Below are positions 1 to 7,686 of a stretch of DNA of 42,249 nt, one piece after another. Below the pieces are notes generated by a model that worked only from the letters and a program-made list of their open reading frames with translations, ran no database searches and was not told the DNA's origin. Origin of the DNA: Prevotella sp. UBA3288 (lineage in GTDB: Bacteria; Bacteroidota; Bacteroidia; Bacteroidales; Bacteroidaceae). The first letter of the stretch is position 1. The number at the start of each line of letters is the position of its first letter. A program made the position numbers and the translations under genes. Location of the stretch: contig DETM01000010.1 in NCBI GenBank assembly GCA_002361655.1, positions 1 through 42,249 on the forward strand, read 5' to 3'.

Positions 1-204
1 GGCATCTGCTACGAGGGCGGCAAGGCCCCCTCCGGCCGCAATGCCGACACCCGCACACCGGCACAGAAACTGGCGCTGCGCACGCTGCTCATCGGGCTGA
101 AGATGGACTACCCCCAGGCGAAGATCATCGGCCACCGCGACCTGCCCAACGTCAGCAAGGACTGTCCCTGCTTCGATGCCAGCACGGAGTATGCCGACAT
201 TTGA
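1..204 (+). CDS. N-acetylmuramoyl-L-alanine amidase, C-terminal fragment
   Basis: Only the last 67 codons are present, because the gene enters from the left edge in frame 1 and stops with TGA at 202-204. The translation contains GICYEGG near its start and the motif GHRDLPNVSKDCPCFDA near its end. This is the C-terminal zinc-site region (His followed by Asp, then a DCPCFDA tail) of Amidase_2/phage-lysozyme-type peptidoglycan amidases common in Bacteroidota. The enzyme would cut the bond between N-acetylmuramate and L-alanine. Such genes occur both as chromosomal cell-wall enzymes and in prophages or conjugative elements, and the fragment does not say which. The gene ends just before a strong hairpin, and a 23-bp near-copy of its own 3' end (19 of 23 identical) lies 40 bp downstream. 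The family call is firm; the physiological role is not visible. Confidence 0.85.
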   Translation, partial: GICYEGGKAPSGRNADTRTPAQKLALRTLLIGLKMDYPQAKIIGHRDLPNVSKDCPCFDASTEYADI

Positions 205-250
205 GGCGAACAGCACCGCCGGCGAGGAGTATGCCGGCATCTGACACAAG

Positions 251-288
251 AGAAATGGCAGCCTGCCATCATGCAGGCTGCCATTTCT
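251..288. terminator. Perfect 16-bp hairpin, likely bidirectional terminator
   Basis: Bases 251-266 and 273-288 are perfect reverse complements around a 6-nt loop (CATCAT). The hairpin lies 46 bp after the amidase stop codon. The flanking sequence is only moderately T-rich on either strand, so it is a strong stem with weak U-tracts. It could end the rightward amidase transcript and also a possible leftward transcript starting near 345. Confidence 0.6.
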
Positions 289-591
289 TGCAGCAACTCT
301 TCTTTGGTCATAATACAATAGCAGTTGTAGTCGTGCACAACATTGCGACTGCAAAGGTACAACAAATCTACAACTGTTACAACGTGTACTTCTAAGGATG
401 CTTACGTTTTATAATTATGTTCCGTAAAGAATTCCTGAACCTTGTAACCAATTTGCATATATCACTGATGATAATACTTAACGAATTGAACACCGCAAAA
501 GCACTATCACCAATGATATATGCTATTTTTTAATCCAAATAATTTTTGATTCTCACAACAGGTTTAATAACTCATTTCAAACCTCATCAAG
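289..591. other. AT-rich intergenic region
   Basis: No supported gene lies here. Apart from the promoter-like site at 352-382, the stretch holds an inverted repeat of 10 bp, GCATATATCA at 455-464 with its complement at 514-523. The second arm is followed by a short T-run on the plus strand. A weaker 6-bp inverted repeat (560-565 with 579-584) lies just past the stop of the gene ending at 592 and may be a poor terminator for the leftward operon. Confidence 0.4.
352..382 (-). promoter_or_regulatory. Candidate minus-strand promoter without an obvious gene
   Basis: On the minus strand, TACCTTTG (352-359) matches the Bacteroidota -7 consensus TAnnTTTG. A TTG lies 20 nt upstream (380-382), giving correct -33/-7 spacing. 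Transcription would start near 345 and run left toward the 251-288 hairpin. There is no convincing protein gene in that direction, so the product could be a short RNA of about 95 nt. A small ORF beginning at 311 (MTKEELLQEM...) runs through the hairpin, but its later part is antisense to the amidase and does not look like a protein. Confidence 0.35.
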
Positions 592-1200
592 TTAGAACAT
601 ATACGCAAGGCCAAAATAGAAATTCGAATTTTTGGCAGAATCACTCACATCGGCTATTTTAGTAAATGCAGAGTCATAACCCACTTTAAGTTGTACGCCA
701 GAGTATTCAATACCCAAAACACCACCAAGGCCAAATTCAAATCGTTTGTATTTCCCTCCCAATATTCTTGCTGCGTTATCTGTATAAAGCCCTAAACTAG
801 ATCCATCATTTGCTTCAAGGTCGCCAGATACTGCATATGCAAAATAGGGACCAGCATCTACAAATCCCTTTAACTTATCAGAAAAAGCATACCTGTATCC
901 TATGTGAATAGGCATTTCAATGTAGCCAGGATTCCACTCTAATTTGAAAGGATAATAATCCACATCCTTTACACCTCTCACAGAATACTTAACAGTAGCG
1001 TTCACATACAAAAATTCATAAAGATTGTATTCACCAATTAGACCCGCATAAAATCCAAACAATGAGGAATGAGAACTTTTAAGGTTCGCAGAGCTCAAAT
1101 TTCCCCCACCGGTAATGCCAAATCTCATAGTTCCTTCTTCCTGAGCAGAAACAGTCAAACTTACCAATGCCATAACGGCAATCACCAAACTTTTTTTCAT
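592..1200 (-). CDS. Secreted outer-membrane beta-barrel (porin-family) protein
   Basis: This 202-residue protein starts at the ATG at 1200. An in-frame extension to 1242 exists, but MKKSLVIAVMALVSLTVSAQ is a textbook signal peptide, so the inner start is preferred. The mature part has alternating hydrophobic/polar strands rich in Gly, Tyr and Phe and ends with an aromatic terminal residue (YFGLAYMF), as expected for an eight-stranded barrel of the PorT/OmpW-like 'outer membrane beta-barrel' family. It is the last gene of an eight-gene operon, 29 bp after the 310-aa protein gene. The role is probably structural or an outer-membrane anchor for the other exported products; no catalytic motif is visible. 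The barrel assignment is good, the exact family uncertain. Confidence 0.75.
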   Translation of the reverse strand: MKKSLVIAVMALVSLTVSAQEEGTMRFGITGGGNLSSANLKSSHSSLFGFYAGLIGEYNLYEFLYVNATVKYSVRGVKDVDYYPFKLEWNPGYIEMPIHIGYRYAFSDKLKGFVDAGPYFAYAVSGDLEANDGSSLGLYTDNAARILGGKYKRFEFGLGGVLGIEYSGVQLKVGYDSAFTKIADVSDSAKNSNFYFGLAYMF

Positions 1201-1229
1201 AATAATTTTTTTAAATAAATAATGAATAA

Positions 1230-2162
1230 CTATCGTAACCACATTAGGTTTGTTGTTGTGGGTTTCTGACCCTTACCATATGCAACTCCTATGGCACGAG
1301 CTGCTGCTATACGGTCACTTTCAAGACGAATCTGATCGTTGTACTTCTGTCGCATTTCAAAATCAATATCGCTACGCACTTGGCCTTTTACTTCTCTCAT
1401 AAGTTTCTGAGCATCATTATAGCAAGCAGCATCTGGATCAATCTGTGCAAGCATTGCACACACCTCATAAGCCGTTTGTTGGTTTTGCCCTGCTGCCCAA
1501 AGCGCTCTTGCCTGATTAAGCAAATAAAGATTAAGTCGATTCAGATTCTTAGTGTACAGTTCTAGTCCATATTTTGATGCAACATCACCGCCTTTAGAGC
1601 ACACTGGGATAGAAAACACCTGCATAAGCGCTTCTTCGAAGTTTTGCGTCGCTTCCAACCGTTTGGCTTCCTTGATGATATTAGGATACTGAGTATCATA
1701 GTAATACATCATCTTAGCCTTTCCTTCATTTATCAGACTTTTTATTTCTATATTTTTAGAGTTAATTCGCCCAAAAGCATTGATATAACTTTTCACCTCT
1801 CCGTTGCCCACACCTTCAAGCGTTATATAGGCTGTAGCAAACTTTTTCTTTGTATATAAATCGGCCATATAAAAAGTAATGCCAAGATTATAGACAGTTT
1901 GTATAGGGGGCCCAGGTAAATTGCTCTTATCAATAACATCACAATGAGCAGTTAATACGAAAGGTGTTAATGGAGAGTCACTTATCAGTCCATTTTCTGT
2001 CGCCACACGGTTAAGCGACTGATAAAGTACAGAGCGAGCAGCATAGGGAACATTAACAAAGTCATTATCGAATTGTATCGTCATTGGCAACAAACATTCC
2101 TGTGAATAGGTATTTACTGCCGCCATCAGGGCAAGACCTAAAATAATATTCTTCATATTCAT
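1230..2162 (-). CDS. Secreted protein of unknown function with helical C-terminal half
   Basis: The product has 310 residues with a signal peptide (MNMKNIILGLALMAAVNTYSQ); the ATG two codons later is an equally good start. The N-terminal half (about 25-150) is mixed alpha/beta and contains a stretch like GVGNGEVKSYINAFGRIN, reminiscent of the G-x-G-x(n)-A core of LPP20/FlgT-like periplasmic domains. The C-terminal half is helical and TPR-like (for example NFEEALMQVFSIPV, LLNQARALWAAG, AYEVCAMLAQIDPDAACYNDA). I do not recognise a named family. It lies 12 bp after the DUF6175 gene and 29 bp before the barrel gene. Its position suggests a periplasmic or outer-membrane-associated partner; its function is unknown. 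Confidence 0.6.
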   Translation of the reverse strand: MNMKNIILGLALMAAVNTYSQECLLPMTIQFDNDFVNVPYAARSVLYQSLNRVATENGLISDSPLTPFVLTAHCDVIDKSNLPGPPIQTVYNLGITFYMADLYTKKKFATAYITLEGVGNGEVKSYINAFGRINSKNIEIKSLINEGKAKMMYYYDTQYPNIIKEAKRLEATQNFEEALMQVFSIPVCSKGGDVASKYGLELYTKNLNRLNLYLLNQARALWAAGQNQQTAYEVCAMLAQIDPDAACYNDAQKLMREVKGQVRSDIDFEMRQKYNDQIRLESDRIAAARAIGVAYGKGQKPTTTNLMWLR

Positions 2163-2174
2163 GTCTGATTCTGA

Positions 2175-3134
2175 TTATTTTTCACCTAATATTAAAAGGC
2201 ATCTGCCCAGACCGCGATTGACAGTTTTGACTGGGATATTATAGGGAGTAGCACTTAGAAAACGTGCCAGTTCACGAGCAAAGCCATAAGTATCTTGAGC
2301 CATACCATTGGCCTTATAAAGTGGAATACGTACCTGCTCGTAGAGAATCATAGTGTCAGTTGCATCCGACTTGCTGAATCGGTGGTTCACACAATTGTCA
2401 GCTAACCAGTTGTCGATAATCTCGTTCAGTTCATAATCGCCATACTCTTTTTCGAAGTCCACAGCACTAGTGTCAAATATGCGCATATCAAGAACCACTT
2501 CCCTGCCATTTGTCAGCAAGTCATCAAAATGTGCTTGAAGGCGCTCCACAAAAGAGTCCATATGGTCTTGCACGGCTTCCTCTAATAATACTGGCAGTTC
2601 TGCAGAAAAAGATCCCTTGCCTGTTCCCTCTGCACCAGCCACCTGTTTGTTTGAATAGGCATCGAGAGCGCGTAAGTTGTAGGTAATACTGCTCTTAGGG
2701 CCAATTGTATTCACCGTCCAATCAATTTCCAGGATGATATCCGCCTTAGCAGTGCGACGCAGACGGTCAAGTGGACTTTCCGTAATGTTGGCACCGCTTT
2801 TCTTGCTAGTTATAAGGCGGTCTTCTGCCGAGAGGTTTGAAATACTCTTTACATTCTGCTGCAAATCCTTCAAAGGGAAACCTCTGTCAGCCATCAACAG
2901 ATTTATTTTTGAGATGACAGCATTAAGTTGCTTGTTAGAAGATACGGCGGCTTTATAATCAGGTATCCGCTCAGGTGTTCCTTGGTTGTCAAATGTTTGC
3001 TCGTAGCCATGCTCTTTGCACCAAGCATCACTTGGAACAACCATTAGGGTCGGTTTTTTGGCTTGTCCCATTGCTGACAATATACAAAGCGTCAGCATCA
3101 CTATTAAAAAAAATATCTTTAATTTCATACTCAC
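2175..3134 (-). CDS. DUF6175 family secreted protein
   Basis: The product has 319 residues with a signal peptide ending near SAMGQA. The mature N-terminus, KKPTLMVVPSDAWCKEHGY, followed by RGFPLKDLQQ, LDRLRRTAKADIILEIDW, FSAELPVLLEEAV and a C-terminal GLGRCLLILGEK, matches my memory of the Bacteroidota DUF6175 family along its length. These proteins have no experimentally assigned function that I know of. The pattern of a conserved 'KADIILEI' strand with later regulatory-looking helices resembles the nucleation-type domains of CsgG/LPP20-like periplasmic proteins, but this is inference. It lies 5 bp after the preceding gene, inside the secreted operon. The start could also be the ATG two codons downstream. 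Confidence 0.75.
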   Translation of the reverse strand: MSMKLKIFFLIVMLTLCILSAMGQAKKPTLMVVPSDAWCKEHGYEQTFDNQGTPERIPDYKAAVSSNKQLNAVISKINLLMADRGFPLKDLQQNVKSISNLSAEDRLITSKKSGANITESPLDRLRRTAKADIILEIDWTVNTIGPKSSITYNLRALDAYSNKQVAGAEGTGKGSFSAELPVLLEEAVQDHMDSFVERLQAHFDDLLTNGREVVLDMRIFDTSAVDFEKEYGDYELNEIIDNWLADNCVNHRFSKSDATDTMILYEQVRIPLYKANGMAQDTYGFARELARFLSATPYNIPVKTVNRGLGRCLLILGEK

Positions 3135-3139
3135 AATTT

Positions 3140-3607
3140 TTAGTCAATTACATTATCGGCTTTTAAACGGGCTTTCAATTGCGGTCGAAGCACCCGAATT
3201 GTCAAGTCATATGAATAACCCAACTTATCTTTCGATCTACCACCAGAACGTCGCTTTGTATCACGTAGTGAAACATACTCCAAATATGCCCCTTTATCCG
3301 CAAAGAACAAATTAAAATAGTCTTCATATCGCTCTTTGGCATTCACCTCCGTTACTAAAGGACGCATATTACAACCTTCTACGCCATCACGGATACCATC
3401 AAAGATAACAGCCCAGACAGCATTTTTCATTGCTTGTTCTTTTGCATCTGCTCTATTACGGCCATATCCTTGAACACGTAGTGTCTGCGACCCATCGAGT
3501 TCCACTCCCATACACCTGATAGAACTGCGACTGTAAACAGGCTGAGTCTGAGCCCCCACGCATATTATTGAAAATGAAATAAGAATAGTTAATAATAATT
3601 TTATCAT
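3140..3607 (-). CDS. LPP20/FlgT-like secreted protein
   Basis: The product has 155 residues with an N-terminal signal peptide (cleavage near CVGAQ). The core reads LRVQGYGRNRADAKEQAMKN followed by AVWAVIFDGI. This Gly-x-Gly, then Ala-rich helix, then V-IF-GI pattern is typical of LPP20-like and FlgT N-terminal-like domains. A second conserved part has PLVTEVNAKERYEDYFNLFF and ends in a basic strand (DLTIRVLRPQLKARLK). LPP20-like domains are found in secreted or outer-membrane lipoproteins that assemble into larger structures. This protein lacks a lipobox, so it is probably soluble periplasmic or surface-associated. It is a diverged paralogue of the gene at 4210-4680 in the same operon. Confidence 0.65.
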   Translation of the reverse strand: MIKLLLTILISFSIICVGAQTQPVYSRSSIRCMGVELDGSQTLRVQGYGRNRADAKEQAMKNAVWAVIFDGIRDGVEGCNMRPLVTEVNAKERYEDYFNLFFADKGAYLEYVSLRDTKRRSGGRSKDKLGYSYDLTIRVLRPQLKARLKADNVID

Positions 3608-3619
3608 AATTGATGCTGT

Positions 3620-4195
3620 TTAAAATTCGTAACCTAGTTTCAATCCAAAATAGCTGTATGCAATATCGTTTTTGTTGCAATTCCTAAAACTGGTTATTGT
3701 ATAACAGATTCCAAGCTGGAAGTTGTTGCGAAGCCCTCCAAAACTATAGCCAATTGTTGGACTCGCAAAAAATCCCTCATTCGTGATTCCTCCTATATTT
3801 AGTGACCAGAATGGAACTCCCTCTCTTTCGTAGGCAGGAAGAAGGTTGCCGCGTACATTAGCAAAGATAGGTATACCAAATTTGTCACTTGTGTCCCTAA
3901 CATCTGCATTATTAACATAGTAACGAACACCAACACCTGCGCCGAGGCGTAAAAACTCACTAAAGCGGAAGCCACCTGTAAATGACAAATTGGCATACTG
4001 CATATTAGGACTTTGAGACATAACGCTACTAGCGCCTTCTAAATCAACTGCATACCAGAAACCGCGGTCAACCATGTCATAGTCTATATAACTGTGCTGT
4101 TTAGGCACACTGGGTAACCTTACATCGCGATATTGCGCATTGACTATTGCGGCCAAAAATAAAAACAAAAAAGATAATAATAACTTCTTCATCAT
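3620..4195 (-). CDS. Secreted outer-membrane beta-barrel protein
   Basis: About 190 residues. The likely start is one of two adjacent ATGs (4195 or 4192); a TTG two codons upstream is less likely. The signal peptide MKKLLLSFLFLFLAAIVNAQ is clear. The mature chain has amphipathic strands (FRFSEFLRLGAGVGVRYYV, FFASPTIGYSFGGL, FQLGICYTI) and finishes with YFGLKLGYEF, a C-terminal Phe typical of barrels folded by the BAM complex. It sits between the two LPP20-like paralogues with spacings of 12 and about 14 bp. As for the other barrel in this operon, a role as the outer-membrane component of the exported system is plausible but unproven. Confidence 0.7.
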   Translation of the reverse strand: MMKKLLLSFLFLFLAAIVNAQYRDVRLPSVPKQHSYIDYDMVDRGFWYAVDLEGASSVMSQSPNMQYANLSFTGGFRFSEFLRLGAGVGVRYYVNNADVRDTSDKFGIPIFANVRGNLLPAYEREGVPFWSLNIGGITNEGFFASPTIGYSFGGLRNNFQLGICYTITSFRNCNKNDIAYSYFGLKLGYEF

Positions 4196-4209
4196 TAGCA
4201 ATAACCCTT

Positions 4210-4680
4210 TTAAAAACCTGAGGAGAGTGTCCTAACGACACCTGCCTTCTCCAATTCCTTGCGAAGCGAGGCTTTGTCTACTTGTACTATAGCCCCTGAT
4301 TTATAGCCTTTCTGAGTTTTCACTCTGTCGTATGATCCTGCAATAATTGAAGCAAAATTTTGACAAGGTCCATCTGCTGCAAAAAAAGCCTCACAGAAAG
4401 TTGCGTTGTCTGTTTCAGCCGTAATTGGAGCCATTGCTGGTTGCCTCGCTCCACTCTGATTTCCAGTACATCCGCGGAACACAACGCCGTGGACTGCAGC
4501 ACGTTTCAACTCTTCGTCTTTTACACTTTTGGCATATACATATACCTTTACCAGAATGGTACCCTCTGTGCCTGAGCCCGCACCAGTGATGTCATACTTA
4601 GGCATTTTGTCGCCACTCTTGGCCATTGCTCCCATGAAAAATGCAAGGAGCAGAAAAGTCATACTAATAATTTTTTTCAT
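4210..4680 (-). CDS. LPP20/FlgT-like secreted protein, second paralogue
   Basis: The product has 156 residues with signal peptide MKKIISMTFLLLAFFMGAMA. The mature protein carries ILVKVYVYAKSVKDEELKRA then AVHGVVFRGC and later FCEAFFAADGPCQNFAS. These align by eye with the corresponding parts of the 155-aa protein at 3140-3607 (RVQGYGRNRADAKEQAMKNA, VIFDGI, YFNLFFADKGAYLEYVS), so both belong to the same LPP20-like group. This copy has three cysteines after the signal peptide (GCTGNQ, TFCEAF, GPCQNF) where the other has only one, suggesting a disulphide or a changed partner. It is 17 bp downstream of the 407-aa protein gene. No enzymatic motif is seen. Confidence 0.65.
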   Translation of the reverse strand: MKKIISMTFLLLAFFMGAMAKSGDKMPKYDITGAGSGTEGTILVKVYVYAKSVKDEELKRAAVHGVVFRGCTGNQSGARQPAMAPITAETDNATFCEAFFAADGPCQNFASIIAGSYDRVKTQKGYKSGAIVQVDKASLRKELEKAGVVRTLSSGF

Positions 4681-4697
4681 AGTCCTTTTTTGAATTG

Positions 4698-5921
4698 TTA
4701 TTTTGTGGATAATTCTCGTATCAGCATTCCTTTGGCAAAATCTTTTCCACTGACTTTACGGAACGTAGTAAACCCGAGGGTTGCACCTGGTGCGCCTTCT
4801 TCAACAGCCATATACCTATTGTCCCATATAAGATTCTCTATTGGCTCTATCACACCAACACGATTGTATTTATGGCTACCATTTTCCATCTCAACGACCT
4901 CGAGCACTTCAAACCGACTTTTTTCGTTAACTCCTTCCTTCTTTCCTACATACGCAGTAAGAGGCTCTACAGACAGAAGAGGCGATTTCGTCCTAAATTC
5001 TTCGTAGTTCCGTTGTAAGTCAACCACATTTTCGTCTATGGCACGTTGGCAGGCTTTTCGCACCATGACAACAGGCTGGTCTTCTTTAATACCCAAAAAG
5101 GAGGTGGTTCCGCCACTACTTTCTACCTTTCCTACATATTTAAGCTTGTAAGTCCCACGAGCAGCCTCAAAGTTTGCACGTTTGGTAGCATCTGGTTTTA
5201 CAGCATATTGCTCTTGATAGAATAATGCTGCCTGTTCATCTGTCCATTCGAGTTTATAAAGAAAGGTATTTATCTTGACTTTAAATCCTTTAATGGTCTC
5301 AACCATGTTACCCAGGTTGTCTGTTAAGTCATCGATATTGGTGCCTGTTGCTATTGCGGCAACGCTACCAAATATTTTCAGAATTGCGGCTCCTGTTTTT
5401 GCACCCTTGTTTTTGTCAACATAACGAATATCATTTACTAGAACAAACGTATTTCCGATCAAATCTTCACCAGCATCTTGAAGCATTGCGACACCTCGGG
5501 CAGAACGCGTTGCAAGTTGTTTATCAAATTCAGTTGCATTATAGAGACCACGCTCCTTTACCAATTCCATATCACACTGACCTGTGAAATAATCGCGATT
5601 AAACCAACGTCCAACAAGTCGACTTGCGACCTGATTGTTTTGTAGGAACTCCGTAATAGCCGGATTTTCCTTCTGGCTCCCAGCACCAGACAATTTCTTG
5701 TCCATCGTTAAAACTTTCACGCTCAGATTATGATCATTAAACTTGTCAGGTACAGGAATCTGAAGGAATGCTTCTTTAATTTCGCTAGCAAACTTTTGGT
5801 CGGTATGATTGACCAATATTGAATAAATAGAACTACGTCTATAGTCTGATTCTGACTTTTGGGCATTGACACATAGTACAAAAGAAGCAAAACAGATAAT
5901 GAAACTATAACGAATATTCAT
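4698..5921 (-). CDS. Large secreted protein of unknown function
   Basis: The product has 407 residues with signal peptide MNIRYSFIICFASFVLCVNAQ. The segment after it (RRSSIYSILVNHTDQKF then AFLQIPVPDKFNDHNL) looks like a conserved N-terminal module, and a Gly/Ala-rich hydrophobic stretch (ILKIFGSVAAIATGTNI, about 180-197) lies in the middle. The C-terminal 80 residues are beta-rich (RFEVLEVVEMENGSHKYNRVG, GATLGFTTFRKVSGKDFAKG). I recognise it as the kind of long hypothetical exported protein found next to LPP20-like genes in gut Bacteroidales, but I cannot name a family. It is the second gene of the operon, 22 bp after the WG-repeat gene. No catalytic residues are apparent. Confidence 0.6.
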   Translation of the reverse strand: MNIRYSFIICFASFVLCVNAQKSESDYRRSSIYSILVNHTDQKFASEIKEAFLQIPVPDKFNDHNLSVKVLTMDKKLSGAGSQKENPAITEFLQNNQVASRLVGRWFNRDYFTGQCDMELVKERGLYNATEFDKQLATRSARGVAMLQDAGEDLIGNTFVLVNDIRYVDKNKGAKTGAAILKIFGSVAAIATGTNIDDLTDNLGNMVETIKGFKVKINTFLYKLEWTDEQAALFYQEQYAVKPDATKRANFEAARGTYKLKYVGKVESSGGTTSFLGIKEDQPVVMVRKACQRAIDENVVDLQRNYEEFRTKSPLLSVEPLTAYVGKKEGVNEKSRFEVLEVVEMENGSHKYNRVGVIEPIENLIWDNRYMAVEEGAPGATLGFTTFRKVSGKDFAKGMLIRELSTK

Positions 5922-5943
5922 GATTAATGCATTTTAAATTGGG

Positions 5944-7686
5944 TTAGTAATTCCATTCTTCTTCACTAAGTTTTGATTTTAAATCGTATGAACGATTCTC
6001 ACGAGTTATATACAGTAGGAGATTTTTCTTCTCAGTAGCGGATAAATGACAATTGTCACGTTTTTCGATCTCTTTCCTAACAGAATCTGCATACAACGTA
6101 GAAACAGGCAAATCGAACACCACTTCGTCATTTGCGTTGATAATATTTACGAAAGCACCAATATGTTCGCTCATATTAATTGCGTCAATAGTTGCCTTGT
6201 CTGTATTTGGCTCATATATTTGTGCTCGATTAATCTGATTGTCTTCAACTTTCATATTTTGTGGAACCACATATGCAAGTTCCTTTTCAAAATTAATTGC
6301 CACCTTATAACCTATAGAAGACAAACTATGTGTCGAAATATTCAGATGGTAATATAGCGAGTCGGCTTTCATTACCCAAAAATGTTTTGCATTACGTTCT
6401 GATGGAAGAAGTATATTAGCATATTCATTTGGAATCAATTGAGTGTTGCTTGCAGACAATGCTCCCCACTTGCCGTTTTTCTTAACTGCAATAACGTCAT
6501 AAGTATTGGATAATGCTTGTTCGTATTCAAAAGGAACGATTTCCTCACCAGTTCTGTTTATACAGCCATATTTATCATTTTTCAACACACTGAAAACCTC
6601 CTTATCTCCCTCTTGTTCGGGAAAACGGATATCTTCAAATCCTGACAAAGCATCTACCATATTGTTAGCATCGTTAAAAACATCCCATTTACCCGAACCA
6701 TTCTTTGCTGCCCAAAGTCCAGTTGTCTGACTATGCTTTATAGATGTAAATCCAGAACGAAGAGTATTGCCCTCCTTATTTATAAATGTCCATGACGAAC
6801 CATTAACAGGTGCAATGTCGCCTATAAAATCACCATGAGTCCAAAAATTGATATTATCGAAATAGGTATCAAACTTTGAAACCTCAAAACCTTTGCCTGT
6901 AGTGAGATTGTGATACCCACACAGAGTCTGCTTTTTCTTAATAATATAATATCTCACCATTCCATTTTGTGGTTCCAAAACAAAATCGTAGAGGCCCGCT
7001 TTCATCAGTTCTTTACCATTGCCATCCATAACACCTGCCTTGTAAATAGAAGAACCATTCCCGCTAAATCCGAGATAACTACAATCGGTTTCTAGAGTGT
7101 CTACTGTATTGTGGTAACTATAACGGAGCCGTTTTCCTTCATCATAAGGATGCTTATCTTTACATTCATACGAGAATTCGTATAGGCCTTTGTATTTGGG
7201 AGTTACCAAGATATTACCTTTTGCGTCTATAATTCCATATTTCGCATTGTTCATATATGACTTTTTTTCATTGGCTGTCGCCTTTCCTCCAAGTGCAATG
7301 AGAGCCTTACCGAAACAATTAAGTTTGGATATATGAGAATAGTTTACCGGTAAAACGATATTTCCTTGATGACTACTTAGCCCCATTTTCTTGCCATCTT
7401 TTATGATGTACAGATCCTTGTTCCAAGTAAGAATCTGACTGTACTTTAAAGGTAGAAGAACTCTGCCTGTTGCATCAATAATGCCAGACTTTCCAGATTT
7501 TGTTACAATAGCCGTACCATCGGTAAATGGCTGGGCACTTTCATATTGGCATTTAATAACCTCATTTCCGTTTTGGTCTGCAAAGCCAATCTTACCTTTC
7601 TTGTCGACAAGAATTTTTAAATCTTGAGCCTGTACATTCGTCAACAGAAGAACAGAAGCCAGACACAGAAGTTTATTTAACCTCAT
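5944..7686 (-). CDS. Secreted WG-repeat protein
   Basis: The product has 580 residues starting at 7686 with MRLNKLLCLASVLLLTNVQA, a signal peptide. An open frame continues 41 codons upstream to 7809 but begins with non-signal sequence and is rejected. Repeats of about 45-60 residues follow the WG pattern: 'KKGKIGFADQNGNEVIKCQY', 'KSGIIDATGRVLLPLKY', 'KYGIIDAKGNILVTPKY', 'DKYGCINRTGEEIVPFEY', 'GKWGALSASNTQLIPNEY'. WG repeats form beta-propeller-like or solenoid binding scaffolds; their ligands are mostly unknown. It is the first gene of the eight-gene secreted operon and is preceded by a leader of about 500 nt. Residues after about 480 lack repeats and are polar and charged (HLSATEKKNLLLYITRENRS). 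Repeat family certain; role unknown. Confidence 0.85.
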   Translation of the reverse strand: MRLNKLLCLASVLLLTNVQAQDLKILVDKKGKIGFADQNGNEVIKCQYESAQPFTDGTAIVTKSGKSGIIDATGRVLLPLKYSQILTWNKDLYIIKDGKKMGLSSHQGNIVLPVNYSHISKLNCFGKALIALGGKATANEKKSYMNNAKYGIIDAKGNILVTPKYKGLYEFSYECKDKHPYDEGKRLRYSYHNTVDTLETDCSYLGFSGNGSSIYKAGVMDGNGKELMKAGLYDFVLEPQNGMVRYYIIKKKQTLCGYHNLTTGKGFEVSKFDTYFDNINFWTHGDFIGDIAPVNGSSWTFINKEGNTLRSGFTSIKHSQTTGLWAAKNGSGKWDVFNDANNMVDALSGFEDIRFPEQEGDKEVFSVLKNDKYGCINRTGEEIVPFEYEQALSNTYDVIAVKKNGKWGALSASNTQLIPNEYANILLPSERNAKHFWVMKADSLYYHLNISTHSLSSIGYKVAINFEKELAYVVPQNMKVEDNQINRAQIYEPNTDKATIDAINMSEHIGAFVNIINANDEVVFDLPVSTLYADSVRKEIEKRDNCHLSATEKKNLLLYITRENRSYDLKSKLSEEEWNY

